A stretch of 5,766 bases of DNA from Holdemanella porci (GTDB lineage Bacteria; Bacillota_I; Bacilli_A; Erysipelotrichales; Erysipelotrichaceae): contig NZ_JAHQVB010000096.1 of NCBI RefSeq assembly GCF_019052655.1, forward strand, positions 1 to 5,766. The letters are read 5' to 3'. A model generated the notes under the pieces. That model ran no database searches. It saw only the letters and a program-made list of their open reading frames with translations, and was not told where the DNA came from. The number at the start of each line of letters is the position of its first letter. Within the stretch, counting starts at the first letter, position 1. A program made the position numbers and the translations under genes. Positions 1 through 5,332 of the stretch are shown in pieces.

Positions 1-2
1 CA

Positions 3-278
3 TTAGAATTTAAAATTTATCTATTTTATGAGTCCTTTTTCTTGACGTAGTACCAAAATATAGAATACTGGATGAATGCTTATATTGATGATTTATTTGA
101 AAGTACTGTTATTATTGGGGATAGTATCCAACATGGTTTCTTTGTTTTAGTTTGTGATGGGTCAAATGACGGAGTTTATTATTATGATTCTTATAGTCTA
201 AGTTCATCAGATGATGAGAACAATGTTTATTTTATCGCTAATACTTTTGATGGGTTTTTTACATTATTATATAACTAA
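3..278 (+). pseudogene. C-terminal part of a SUKH (SMI1/KNR4) family immunity-type protein, with in-frame TAG
   Basis: The frame ending at TAA 276-278 reads like the second half of a SUKH/SMI1-KNR4 domain: an IIGDS strand, a hydrophobic FFVLV strand, the GVYYYDS hairpin and a final IANTFDGFFTLL helix. These match the usual family pattern (IGDSG, then V/YYYD, then IA-SF-FL). The same frame is coding-like upstream to the window edge: an FKIYLFYESFFLT segment, then TAG at 48-50, then YQNIEYW leading into the ATG at 72. The TAG therefore looks like a nonsense substitution inside the gene, and the ATG at 72 has no ribosome binding site. SUKH proteins commonly act as immunity proteins against polymorphic toxins. 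The 5' half lies outside the window, so I cannot tell whether a toxin gene precedes it. The family call is good; the pseudogene call is likely. Confidence 0.7.
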
Positions 279-307
279 TCATTGATTTAAAGGTGGTGTT
301 ATTATCA

Positions 308-961
308 ATGAAAAATAAGTATAAAGTAGGTTTAATTTTTATATCAGCTATTGTTCTGTTGTTTGTGGTTTATGTGTTATATTTTTTCAATTACATCCCA
401 CATCAAAAATATTCAAATAGCGATTTTAATATCACAACCTATAAGAGTTTACATGATGAAGATGATGATGGCATCGATGATCAAACAGATATTTTGAATA
501 ATGTAAAAGCGTATGTTAGTAGCAAGCCTAAATATAAAAGTAAATATTACGGAACAGGTTATCCCAATGATCATTTTGGAGTGTGTAGTGATGTAGTAGC
601 TTTTGGACTAAAAGATGCTGGCTATGATTTAATGGAGTTGGTTAATCAACATGTCCAAAATCATAAAGAAGATTATGATATAGATATTATTGACAAAAAT
701 ATCGATTTTAGAAGGGCGCAAAATTTGAATATTTATTTCAAATATAACGCACAATCATTAACAACCGATATTCACCGAATTGAAGAATGGCGAGGCGGAG
801 ATATTGTCATATTTGAAAATCATATTGGTATCGTATCGGATTATCGGAATAAAGATGGTGTAAGTTTTGTTATTCATCATGCTAGTCCATACCAAATATA
901 TTATGAAGAAGATATATTGGAGTATCGAAATGATATCGTCGGACATTATAGAATAAATTGA
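308..961 (+). CDS. Membrane-anchored DUF1287 family protein (NlpC/P60-like cysteine hydrolase fold)
   Basis: This 217-residue protein has one N-terminal membrane segment (about residues 7-29) and an extracytoplasmic domain. A DxDxDGxxDxxD loop at residues 50-61 resembles a calcium-binding EF-hand or thrombospondin type 3 loop. The DUF1287 core follows: YYGTGYPNDHFGVCSDVV with candidate nucleophile Cys93, the NIDFRRAQNL block at 131-140, W161-R-G-G-D165 with candidate His172 in the HIGIVSD stretch, paired His190/His191, and a closing GHYR. The family is uncharacterised but is thought to share the papain/NlpC-P60 fold, so a surface peptidase or amidase role is inference. A GTG at 293 opens the frame further upstream but lies inside the ribosome binding site AAAGGTGG, so ATG 308 was chosen. 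The gene follows the SUKH remnant by 29 bases and precedes a small membrane peptide by 22. All family motifs are present and it appears intact. Confidence 0.85.
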   Translation: MKNKYKVGLIFISAIVLLFVVYVLYFFNYIPHQKYSNSDFNITTYKSLHDEDDDGIDDQTDILNNVKAYVSSKPKYKSKYYGTGYPNDHFGVCSDVVAFGLKDAGYDLMELVNQHVQNHKEDYDIDIIDKNIDFRRAQNLNIYFKYNAQSLTTDIHRIEEWRGGDIVIFENHIGIVSDYRNKDGVSFVIHHASPYQIYYEEDILEYRNDIVGHYRIN

Positions 962-983
962 TTTAAATTAAGGAGTAATAGCA

Positions 984-1157
984 ATGGATATAATTTTAGT
1001 TATTTATGCAGTTTTAGTGTTTTTGATTGGACCTATATGGATTATCAAGAGTGTGAAAACTGATAGCCAAAATAGAATAAAAATGGTTATGACAATAATA
1101 ATTGGTACTCTTTTAGTTGCAAGTGCAATTTATGCATTAATCAGTGTACTAAAATAG
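984..1157 (+). CDS. Small two-helix membrane peptide (57 residues)
   Basis: The peptide starts at an ATG with a strong site (AAGGAG at about 970-975, 8 bases before the start) and ends at TAG 1155-1157. It has two hydrophobic stretches, roughly residues 3-22 (ILVIYAVLVFLIGPIWIIK) and 34-56, separated by a short polar loop with KTDSQNR. That makes a hairpin with the loop probably cytoplasmic because of its K/R residues. I do not recognise a family. It sits 22 bases after the DUF1287 gene and 23 bases before the large membrane protein, in the same direction, and is probably cotranscribed with both. Ribosome binding site, spacing and composition support a real gene. Function is unknown; a membrane-acting immunity or partner peptide is one guess. 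Confidence 0.7.
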   Translation: MDIILVIYAVLVFLIGPIWIIKSVKTDSQNRIKMVMTIIIGTLLVASAIYALISVLK

Positions 1158-1180
1158 AATTAAATATTAAGAAAGTTGGG

Positions 1181-2395
1181 ATGATTATGGAAAAACAGGT
1201 AATAGGATGTTCAAAGTTTGTAAAAATATTAGGGATGATAACAACTGTGGTATTTGGACTAATATGTTTAGTAACACTTATATCAGGTTATTATATTGCA
1301 GCACTTTGTTTTCTGCCTTTTGTGTTTTTAGGTGGTGCACTTTTACTAGCATGTAAAAAGCAAACGATAGTCATAGATAAAAACACACTTACTTTTAATT
1401 ATGTACTAAAGCAGTCAGTTGAGGTGCGTTATACAGATATTAGATGTTTATTATTGATACCACTAGCAAATAGAACACAAATGGCATTGATAGATCGAGA
1501 CTATAATCGACTTGTAACATTAGATTATGCTTTTGGAAATTTAGAAATTCTTTTTGATGTTTTAGTAGAGCATGAAGTAAATATTGTGGATTTTGAAGAG
1601 TTGTTAGAAAAGAAAAAAGATGTATCAAAATATGTTCGTACATTTAATGCTATAGAACGTAATTATTATCATTCGATTGTAGAAGAGACTAAAACGATAG
1701 AAAGTATTTCTTCTAATAAATGTGGATTTGATCTTAACAAGTCTAAGAAAATATTGCGTATTCTAGGATTTGTTTTTATAGCACTTGATGTCATTGGTTT
1801 TTTCATTGGTGGAAAGATGATGATGGTATTGTACATTCTTGTCATCCTTGGATCATATGCAGTATACCTATGGTATTATCCGTATATTTATATTGAAACT
1901 AAGACGAAAAAAGGTGAAGATATCATGCTTCAAATGCCATTTCTTGGAGCTTCGATTGCTTTACTTTTAAATCTAGCTACAACAAATATTTTTGACTATG
2001 ATTTTATCGACTATTTAAAAATAACATTAATTTTAACAGTTATCTTTTCAATTCCTTTTATCATTAAATCTTTATACACAAAAGTACCACAACGATTTGG
2101 TCGTAAATTATCAGTTATTTTTGCAGTTTTGGTGTTCTCATTTACCATTACATTTCCTGTCAATTTCTTATTAACATTTGGAAAATCAGAGCATGAAACA
2201 ATTGTTATTACAGATAAGGATGTTGATACAGGCAATAGCTTAACAGATTATCAACTAATTGCTTCTTGGCGTGGTGAAGAAAAAGAGTTTAATGTATCTA
2301 AAAGTCAGTATTTAAAAACTAATATTGGTGACAGTCGTCGAGTATGCATTCGTAAGAGCCTTTTAGGCTTAGAATACTATAGTGTTCATGAATAA
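1181..2395 (+). CDS. Multi-pass membrane protein with PH-like region and C-terminal extracytoplasmic domain, function unknown
   Basis: This 404-residue protein has a clear modular layout. Two membrane helices (about 15-36 and 38-57) are followed by a soluble beta-rich segment (60-135, opening QTIVIDKNTLTF). It resembles bacterial PH-type domains attached to paired helices. A charged linker (140-190) follows, then about five more helices (190-209, 213-231, 253-268, 279-297, 310-332). A C-terminal soluble domain (335-404) ends GDSRRVCIRKSLLGLEYYSV. That last GD-RVCI-KGLLG-YY pattern is one I associate with small domains at the end of Bacillota membrane proteins, but I cannot name it. The start could be ATG 1181 or ATG 1187; AGAAAG just upstream is nearer to optimal for 1181. 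The frame is intact. No catalytic motif or transporter signature is seen, so function is unknown. Confidence 0.8.
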   Translation: MIMEKQVIGCSKFVKILGMITTVVFGLICLVTLISGYYIAALCFLPFVFLGGALLLACKKQTIVIDKNTLTFNYVLKQSVEVRYTDIRCLLLIPLANRTQMALIDRDYNRLVTLDYAFGNLEILFDVLVEHEVNIVDFEELLEKKKDVSKYVRTFNAIERNYYHSIVEETKTIESISSNKCGFDLNKSKKILRILGFVFIALDVIGFFIGGKMMMVLYILVILGSYAVYLWYYPYIYIETKTKKGEDIMLQMPFLGASIALLLNLATTNIFDYDFIDYLKITLILTVIFSIPFIIKSLYTKVPQRFGRKLSVIFAVLVFSFTITFPVNFLLTFGKSEHETIVITDKDVDTGNSLTDYQLIASWRGEEKEFNVSKSQYLKTNIGDSRRVCIRKSLLGLEYYSVHE

Positions 2396-2453
2396 AATTG
2401 AAGTTTACTTAATTTTAATGACATAGAAAAATTAGAATTTAGGAGTGATATAA

Positions 2454-2834
2454 ATGATTAAAGATTTAATGTATATTGAACTAAAAACAGGATATTCTGA
2501 TGATGGTCCAGCATGGATTGGATATGTGAAAACTTCACAAACCAAGAAAACCATTTACTTTAATGACCATGCTTTTCAAAAATATAATGGTGGTTATTCT
2601 AACTATGTAGATATTGAAAACGGCGATGAATATTGGATTTCTGGTTTGAAAAAGAGAGAGAGCAATCGTCATTGGGACGGTCATGGGAAAATTATGATTG
2701 ACCGCAGAGCTATTAATGAATATCTTACTCTGATTGGAGAGAAAGAATTACCCCTAAATTTATTTGAAATAATTGACATTGAAGACAGATTTCCAGTTGA
2801 AAGAGTAAATAAACTTTTGAACGACAAAGAATAA
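2454..2834 (+). CDS. Conserved hypothetical soluble protein (GYSDDGPAWIG family)
   Basis: This 126-residue protein has no signal peptide or membrane helix. Its N-terminal part has motifs I recall from small uncharacterised bacterial proteins: IELKTGYSDDGPAWIG (8-23), KTIYFNDHAFQK (32-43), a Gly-rich GGYSNYVD turn, GDEYWISGLKK (57-67), RHWDGHGKIMID (72-83) and a C-terminal RRAINEYL helix. Relatives are, as I recall, sometimes labelled as enzymes, but nothing here is a known catalytic domain and 126 residues is far too short for the enzymes usually named. The start has an excellent site, AGGAG at 2441-2445 followed by 8 bases. The gene follows the large membrane protein by 58 bases and precedes a broken gene by 47. 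It may be a small immunity or stress protein, but that rests on context alone. Confidence 0.8.
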   Translation: MIKDLMYIELKTGYSDDGPAWIGYVKTSQTKKTIYFNDHAFQKYNGGYSNYVDIENGDEYWISGLKKRESNRHWDGHGKIMIDRRAINEYLTLIGEKELPLNLFEIIDIEDRFPVERVNKLLNDKE

Positions 2835-2881
2835 AATTCCAGTTTATTAAGATAAATCCAAACTTTTAAAGGAGAATGAAA

Positions 2882-3387
2882 ATGCACTTGTTAGAGGATT
2901 ATTCACATATTTGGCAAGAAGATAAAGATAATTATATTTTATTACAGATAAATTTTAATTTGAAAGCTAACTATATATATGCTTTATTTCGAAAATGTTA
3001 AAAGAGAATTAAAAAAGTGGAATTTTAACTATAAAAATAATGTTCTTCCAGGACATAGCACTTATAAAGTAAAGTGGGTTTTACCTGTAGCTCCGGTTAC
3101 GCTAATAGCCCCTGAAAAAGAAACTTCATATTTATTTGGATTTAATGAGAAAGGTATCTACAATTTTCCTGTTGATGGAAATTTTTATATTTTAGATTGT
3201 TTTTTATTAAAGTGGAAAGGATATTAAAAAAATTGAGGTTAAAAAGGGTCTCTTACTTGAAAATAGTATGATTATTGTGACAAATGAAATGAATGTATCC
3301 TTGAAAATGAATAAAACAGTTGTTGGTAATTCATGGATTAAAGAGAATGTAAATTATTTAGAAGAGTTTGATTATTATAAAAGATAA
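2882..3387 (+). pseudogene. Frameshifted gene for a PH-like protein of about 167 residues (two single-base insertions)
   Basis: Three consecutive reading frames carry one protein. Frame one runs from ATG 2882 (after AAAGGAGA at 2868-2875) to TAA 2996-2998. Frame two covers about 2964 to TAA 3225-3227. Frame three runs from about 3211 to TAA 3385-3387. Removing one T from the TTT at 2987-2989 gives a join reading ALFENVKRELKKW. Removing one base in 3214-3221 gives FLLKWKDIKKIEVKKG. The repaired protein has about 167 residues, with no membrane helix. Its second half (GIYNFPVDG, then WKDIKKIEVKKGLLLENSM, then a terminal helix with WIKENVNYLEEF) looks like a bacterial PH-type (YokE-like) domain, which is a weak assignment. 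Both shifts go the same way and neither sits on an obvious programmed slippery site. It is a pseudogene unless the indels are sequencing errors. Confidence 0.75.
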
Positions 3388-3428
3388 TTATAAATAATCA
3401 ATTATGTTTTAGGAGAGGAATTGAAACT

Positions 3429-4010
3429 ATGACAACCTTAGTTCACATACTAATGATTTTATTTGGTTTTATTACTTTTGTAATTGTAAAAAATAAAAGA
3501 TATAAAGATGTACCATTTATTAGTTTTATTATGATCTTTTCTTTTGTCGGATTTGGAATAATTTCTGTCTTAACTATCTTTGTTTCATTCGGTAAATTAT
3601 TACTATTTCCCTTAGCTTGTATTGTCTTTGGTTTAATTTTTATTTTTATGCTTATAAATGATGTGTATGCACTTGTAAGATGTAAAGAAAAAATAAATGG
3701 TGTCTACTGTGGATATAATACTTACTATGGAGGTAATGCTGTGTCTACGCAAGCTCCAGTATTTGAGTACACATATCAAGGTCGCATATATAAAGAACAA
3801 ACAGCTCAAAATATTTCTTATAAACAGTTAATAAAAAAGATGAGAGAAGGAGAAACTTATCCAATTTATGTAGATCCGAAACATCCAGCTGTATTTATTT
3901 TTCAAAAAAAGATTAAATTAAGTTTTATTGTTATAGTGTTTTTGGGAATTCTTTTTTTATCTGGTGGTATAGTTACGCTTTTTGAAGCATTACCGTATCT
4001 TTTTAGATGA
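3429..4010 (+). CDS. DUF3592-type membrane protein
   Basis: This 193-residue protein has three N-terminal membrane helices (about 2-20, 28-52, 58-78), a soluble domain (85-158) and a final helix (163-185). The soluble domain has the DUF3592-like pattern: a GVYCGY strand, APVFEYTYQGRIYKEQT (109-125), then a GETYPIYVDPKHPAVF block (141-156). The family is widespread, of unknown function, and often found in accessory or immunity-like gene strings. The start has a strong site (AGGAGAGG at 3411-3418) with 10 bases before the ATG. The TGA stop overlaps the next possible start as TGATG. It is intact. I recognise the family by pattern only; nothing in the sequence gives a substrate or partner. Confidence 0.8.
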   Translation: MTTLVHILMILFGFITFVIVKNKRYKDVPFISFIMIFSFVGFGIISVLTIFVSFGKLLLFPLACIVFGLIFIFMLINDVYALVRCKEKINGVYCGYNTYYGGNAVSTQAPVFEYTYQGRIYKEQTAQNISYKQLIKKMREGETYPIYVDPKHPAVFIFQKKIKLSFIVIVFLGILFLSGGIVTLFEALPYLFR

Positions 4011-4181
4011 TGAAATCCGAAATTATTTATATCAGCTATAAGATAAACGCTTTGTTTACGTTATATGGAATTAATGAACAGGACTTTTTATTTTCTGCTA
4101 ATTTTTTGTTAAATAGACTAACGACCACACCCAAACTTGTAAAAGATGACGATTTTTTTGGTGAAATGAGCTTGAATTAAA

Positions 4182-4203
4182 ATTGTTAAAAGACTTTGAC
4201 AAT
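4182..4203. repeat. Inverted repeat overlapping the -35 of the XRE promoter
   Basis: ATTGTTAAA (4182-4190) and TTTGACAAT (4195-4203) are complementary at eight of nine positions, with one G-T wobble and a four-base AGAC centre. The right arm contains the TTGACA hexamer. No T-run follows, so it is not an intrinsic terminator. It could be an operator half of the control region or chance in AT-rich DNA. Confidence 0.35.
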
Positions 4204-4226
4204 ATTCCAAAGGCCTTTGGTAGAAT
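4196..4226 (+). promoter_or_regulatory. Probable promoter of the XRE/two-helix membrane protein operon
   Basis: A perfect -35 TTGACA at 4196-4201 is followed after 19 bases by TAGAAT at 4221-4226 (five of six matches to TATAAT). The TG at 4218-4219 makes it an extended -10. The spacer is longer than the usual 17, and a 14-base palindrome fills most of it. Transcription would start near 4233, about 42 bases before the preferred XRE start. A second TATAAT at 4244-4249 has no good -35 partner. Confidence 0.55.
4207..4220. promoter_or_regulatory. Perfect 14-base palindrome, candidate operator
   Basis: CCAAAGGCCTTTGG is a perfect palindrome lying between the -35 and -10 of the XRE promoter, so a bound dimer would directly control this promoter. 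Autoregulation by the XRE protein downstream is the simplest reading. A dyad in a 19-base spacer is also typical of MerR-type activation, but no MerR gene is seen here. The same bases encode PKAFG in the remnant gene. Confidence 0.5.
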
Positions 4227-4274
4227 TTTGAGGGCTAGATTAATATAATGAATGATGATGAAAGAAGTGAGAAA

Positions 4275-4607
4275 ATGGATTTAGGGAAGAATATCTTAAC
4301 ATTTAGAAAAAGTTTAAGATTATCACAAGAAAAACTAGGGGATGAGATTGGTGTAACACGACAAACGATTTCTAACTGGGAATGTAATTTAACAACACCG
4401 GATGCTTATCAATTGATTGCTTTAGCTAATGCACTGCATGTAAGCCTGGATTCACTTGTAGGTCATTCACAAGAGTCTTTTCTTGTTGAAAAGGTAACGA
4501 ACGTTGAAGAAGAAATTATGAAGGCGAATCGTTTGTTGAAGATTTCTATTTATATCTTAGTATTTGTGGTTGTTCTTCTTATCTTTGTTTTCATTTCATC
4601 CAATTAA
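4275..4607 (+). CDS. XRE-family transcription regulator with C-terminal membrane helix
   Basis: This 110-residue protein has a classic XRE/Cro helix-turn-helix at residues 4-61: GKNILTFRKSLRLSQEKLG, then DEIGVTRQTISNWECNLTTP with the recognition helix around 28-37, and LIALANALHVSLDSLVG closing the domain. A charged linker with VEEEIMKANRLLK (78-89) precedes a single hydrophobic helix at about 89-107 and a short tail, SSN. A DNA-binding domain fused to one membrane helix suggests a regulator held at the membrane. ATG 4248 would add nine polar residues (MNDDERSEK); ATG 4275 matches the usual family start (M-LG-NI) and is preferred, although 4248 overlaps the preceding TAA as TAATG. A two-helix membrane gene follows 17 bases later, and a terminator ends the unit. 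It probably controls its own promoter and possibly its neighbour's activity. Confidence 0.85.
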   Translation: MDLGKNILTFRKSLRLSQEKLGDEIGVTRQTISNWECNLTTPDAYQLIALANALHVSLDSLVGHSQESFLVEKVTNVEEEIMKANRLLKISIYILVFVVVLLIFVFISSN

Positions 4608-4624
4608 TGTAAATGGAGGTACAT

Positions 4625-4816
4625 ATGAATAAGCAAAGCTTATTAACAGATTTAAAATGGGTTATAGTTTTATTTTTCTCTATTGCAATCGGTAATATTT
4701 TTATGCACTTTTTTGAGCAAACTTCGATGAATGTATGGATTGCTAGAGGGATTGGCTGTACGGTATGTGTATTGATTAATTACTTGATACATAAATATGT
4801 TTTAAAATCTATTTAA
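4625..4816 (+). CDS. Small two-helix membrane protein (63 residues)
   Basis: The start is ATG 4625, with a near-perfect site GGAGGT at 4615-4620 just before it. An ATG at 4613 overlaps this site and is rejected. The protein has two hydrophobic helices, about residues 11-29 (WVIVLFFSIAIGNIFMHF) and 38-58 (WIARGIGCTVCVLINYLIHK), joined by a short loop with EQTSMN. Charged ends (KQ...K at the N terminus, HKYVLKSI at the C terminus) suggest both termini are cytoplasmic. It follows the membrane-tethered XRE gene by 17 bases and is the last gene before a terminator, so the two are very likely one operon. I do not recognise the family. A direct partner of the membrane helix of the regulator is a reasonable but untested idea. 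Confidence 0.75.
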   Translation: MNKQSLLTDLKWVIVLFFSIAIGNIFMHFFEQTSMNVWIARGIGCTVCVLINYLIHKYVLKSI

Positions 4817-4820
4817 TGTA

Positions 4821-4857
4821 AAGAAGATTCAGTTTATATTACCCTGAATCTTTTTTT
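4821..4857 (+). terminator. Intrinsic terminator after the XRE operon
   Basis: AAGATTCAG (4824-4832) pairs perfectly with CTGAATCTT (4844-4852), giving a nine base-pair stem with an 11-base loop, followed by a T-run through 4857. A G-T and two A-T pairs can extend the stem downward. It lies five bases after the stop of the two-helix protein and separates this unit from the GntR operon. Confidence 0.85.
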
Positions 4858-4861
4858 ATTC

Positions 4862-4872
4862 TTAACTGTATA
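4862..4872. promoter_or_regulatory. Upstream operator-like copy
   Basis: TTAACTGTATA matches the downstream operator TATACTGTATA at nine of eleven positions. Its centre is 43 bases, about four helical turns, before the centre of the second copy, and it lies upstream of the -35. It could be an auxiliary site for the GntR protein. AT-richness makes chance similarity possible. Confidence 0.4.
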
Positions 4873-4881
4873 TAATATATA

Positions 4882-4910
4882 TTGACAGTATTGATAAGCG
4901 GGTATATACT
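4882..4910 (+). promoter_or_regulatory. Strong sigma-A-type promoter for the GntR/ABC operon
   Basis: TTGACA (4882-4887), a 17-base spacer and TATACT (4905-4910) form a near-consensus promoter. The expected start of transcription is near 4917, about 39 bases before the GntR start codon. The -10 lies inside one operator copy, as expected for a repressed promoter. Confidence 0.8.
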
Positions 4911-4937
4911 GTATATGTAAAATATATACAGTATATA
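4903..4937. promoter_or_regulatory. Paired operators in a large inverted repeat (GntR/YtrA-type autoregulation)
   Basis: Arms of 14 bases (4903-4916 and 4924-4937) are perfect inverse complements around a seven-base centre. Each arm holds its own 11-base palindrome, TATACTGTATA (4905-4915) and TATACAGTATA (4925-4935), with centres 20 bases apart, about two helical turns on the same face. The first covers the -10 and the second covers the early transcribed region. The position fits repression by the GntR protein encoded just downstream. Confidence 0.75.
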
Positions 4938-4955
4938 AAATTACGAGGTGAAACT

Positions 4956-5330
4956 ATGGAAATTATATTAAGTAGTTCTAGTTCAAGACCGATTTATGAA
5001 CAAATTGTTGTTCAAATCAAGGAAATGATTATGAATGGAGAACTTAAGGTTAATGATTCACTGCCTTCTATGCGAAAGTTGGCTAAGGATTTACACGTTA
5101 GTATTATTACAACACAAAGAGCTTATGATGAATTATCAAAAGATGGATTCATTCATGTGATTCCTGCGAAAGGTGCTTTTGTTTCAGAACAAAACAAGGA
5201 TTTTATTCGTGAAGAAAATCTTCGAAGAGTCGAAAAACAATTGCAAGATGTTTGTCTGATAGCTAAACAAAGTGGGATAACAGAAAATGAATTAGAAAAA
5301 CTACTTCATTTAATATACGAGGAGAATTGA
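4956..5330 (+). CDS. GntR-family regulator, YtrA subfamily
   Basis: This 124-residue protein has the short YtrA-type architecture: a winged helix-turn-helix (residues 11-78) and a small helical tail (80-124), without the large ligand-binding domain of other GntR groups. Diagnostic segments are RPIYEQIVVQIKEMIMNGEL, SLPSMRKLAKDLHVS and TTQRAYDELSKDGFI, then AKGAFVSE in the wing. The start has GAGGTG at 4945-4950 with five bases to the ATG. YtrA-type repressors usually control their own operon with an ABC transporter, often induced by cell-envelope antibiotics. Here the ATPase gene begins two bases after the stop, and the promoter is covered by operator palindromes. The gene is intact, but the transporter it should control is interrupted. 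Confidence 0.92.
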   Translation: MEIILSSSSSRPIYEQIVVQIKEMIMNGELKVNDSLPSMRKLAKDLHVSIITTQRAYDELSKDGFIHVIPAKGAFVSEQNKDFIREENLRRVEKQLQDVCLIAKQSGITENELEKLLHLIYEEN

Positions 5331-5332
5331 TT

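Larger units (their letters stand above)
4010..4248 (+). pseudogene. Remnant of a small gene (about 79 residues if one lost base is restored)
   Basis: An ATG overlaps the previous stop (TGATG at 4008-4012; ATG 4007 is in the same frame and follows an in-frame stop). It opens a 56-residue frame ending at TAA 4178-4180, with segments INALFTLYGINEQDFLFSAN and LLNRLTTTPKLVKDDDFF. A second frame then reads NELELKLLKDFDNIPKAFGR and ILRARLI to TAA 4246-4248. Adding one A to the AAA at 4164-4166 joins them as FFGENELELKLLKDF. The shift must lie after 4164, because the second frame has a TGA at 4162-4164; this rules out the nearby T-run as the cause. I recognise no family and see no membrane helix. 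There is no clear ribosome binding site, so translation would depend on coupling to the DUF3592 gene. The second half coincides with the promoter proposed for the next gene, and both readings cannot be equally important. A chance open frame is possible. Confidence 0.45.

Noticed and set aside
72..278. SUKH fragment as a complete small gene starting at ATG 72
   Set aside because: No ribosome binding site precedes it, and the frame upstream of the ATG and of the TAG still looks like SUKH coding sequence.
293..307. GTG start 15 bases upstream for the DUF1287 gene
   Set aside because: The GTG is part of the ribosome binding site AAAGGTGG that serves ATG 308, and it would add residues not expected before the membrane anchor.
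1440..1643. Minus-strand open frames, for example 758-946, 1440-1643, 2011-2235, 2681-2887 and 5263-5565
   Set aside because: Each lies opposite a well-supported + strand gene or gene remnant, has no ribosome binding site I trust and shows no recognisable domain.
3368..3394. Promoter before the DUF3592 gene (TTGATT and TATAAA)
   Set aside because: The spacer is only 15 bases and lies within coding sequence of the broken gene; such matches are common in AT-rich DNA.
4153..4159. Programmed -1 frameshift at the T-run in the small remnant gene
   Set aside because: Slipping there leads straight into TGA at 4162-4164, so it cannot join the two coding segments; the shift must lie downstream.
4182..4203. 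Hairpin as a terminator of the upstream gene string
   Set aside because: The stem is AT-rich and no T-run follows it; it overlaps a -35 element instead.
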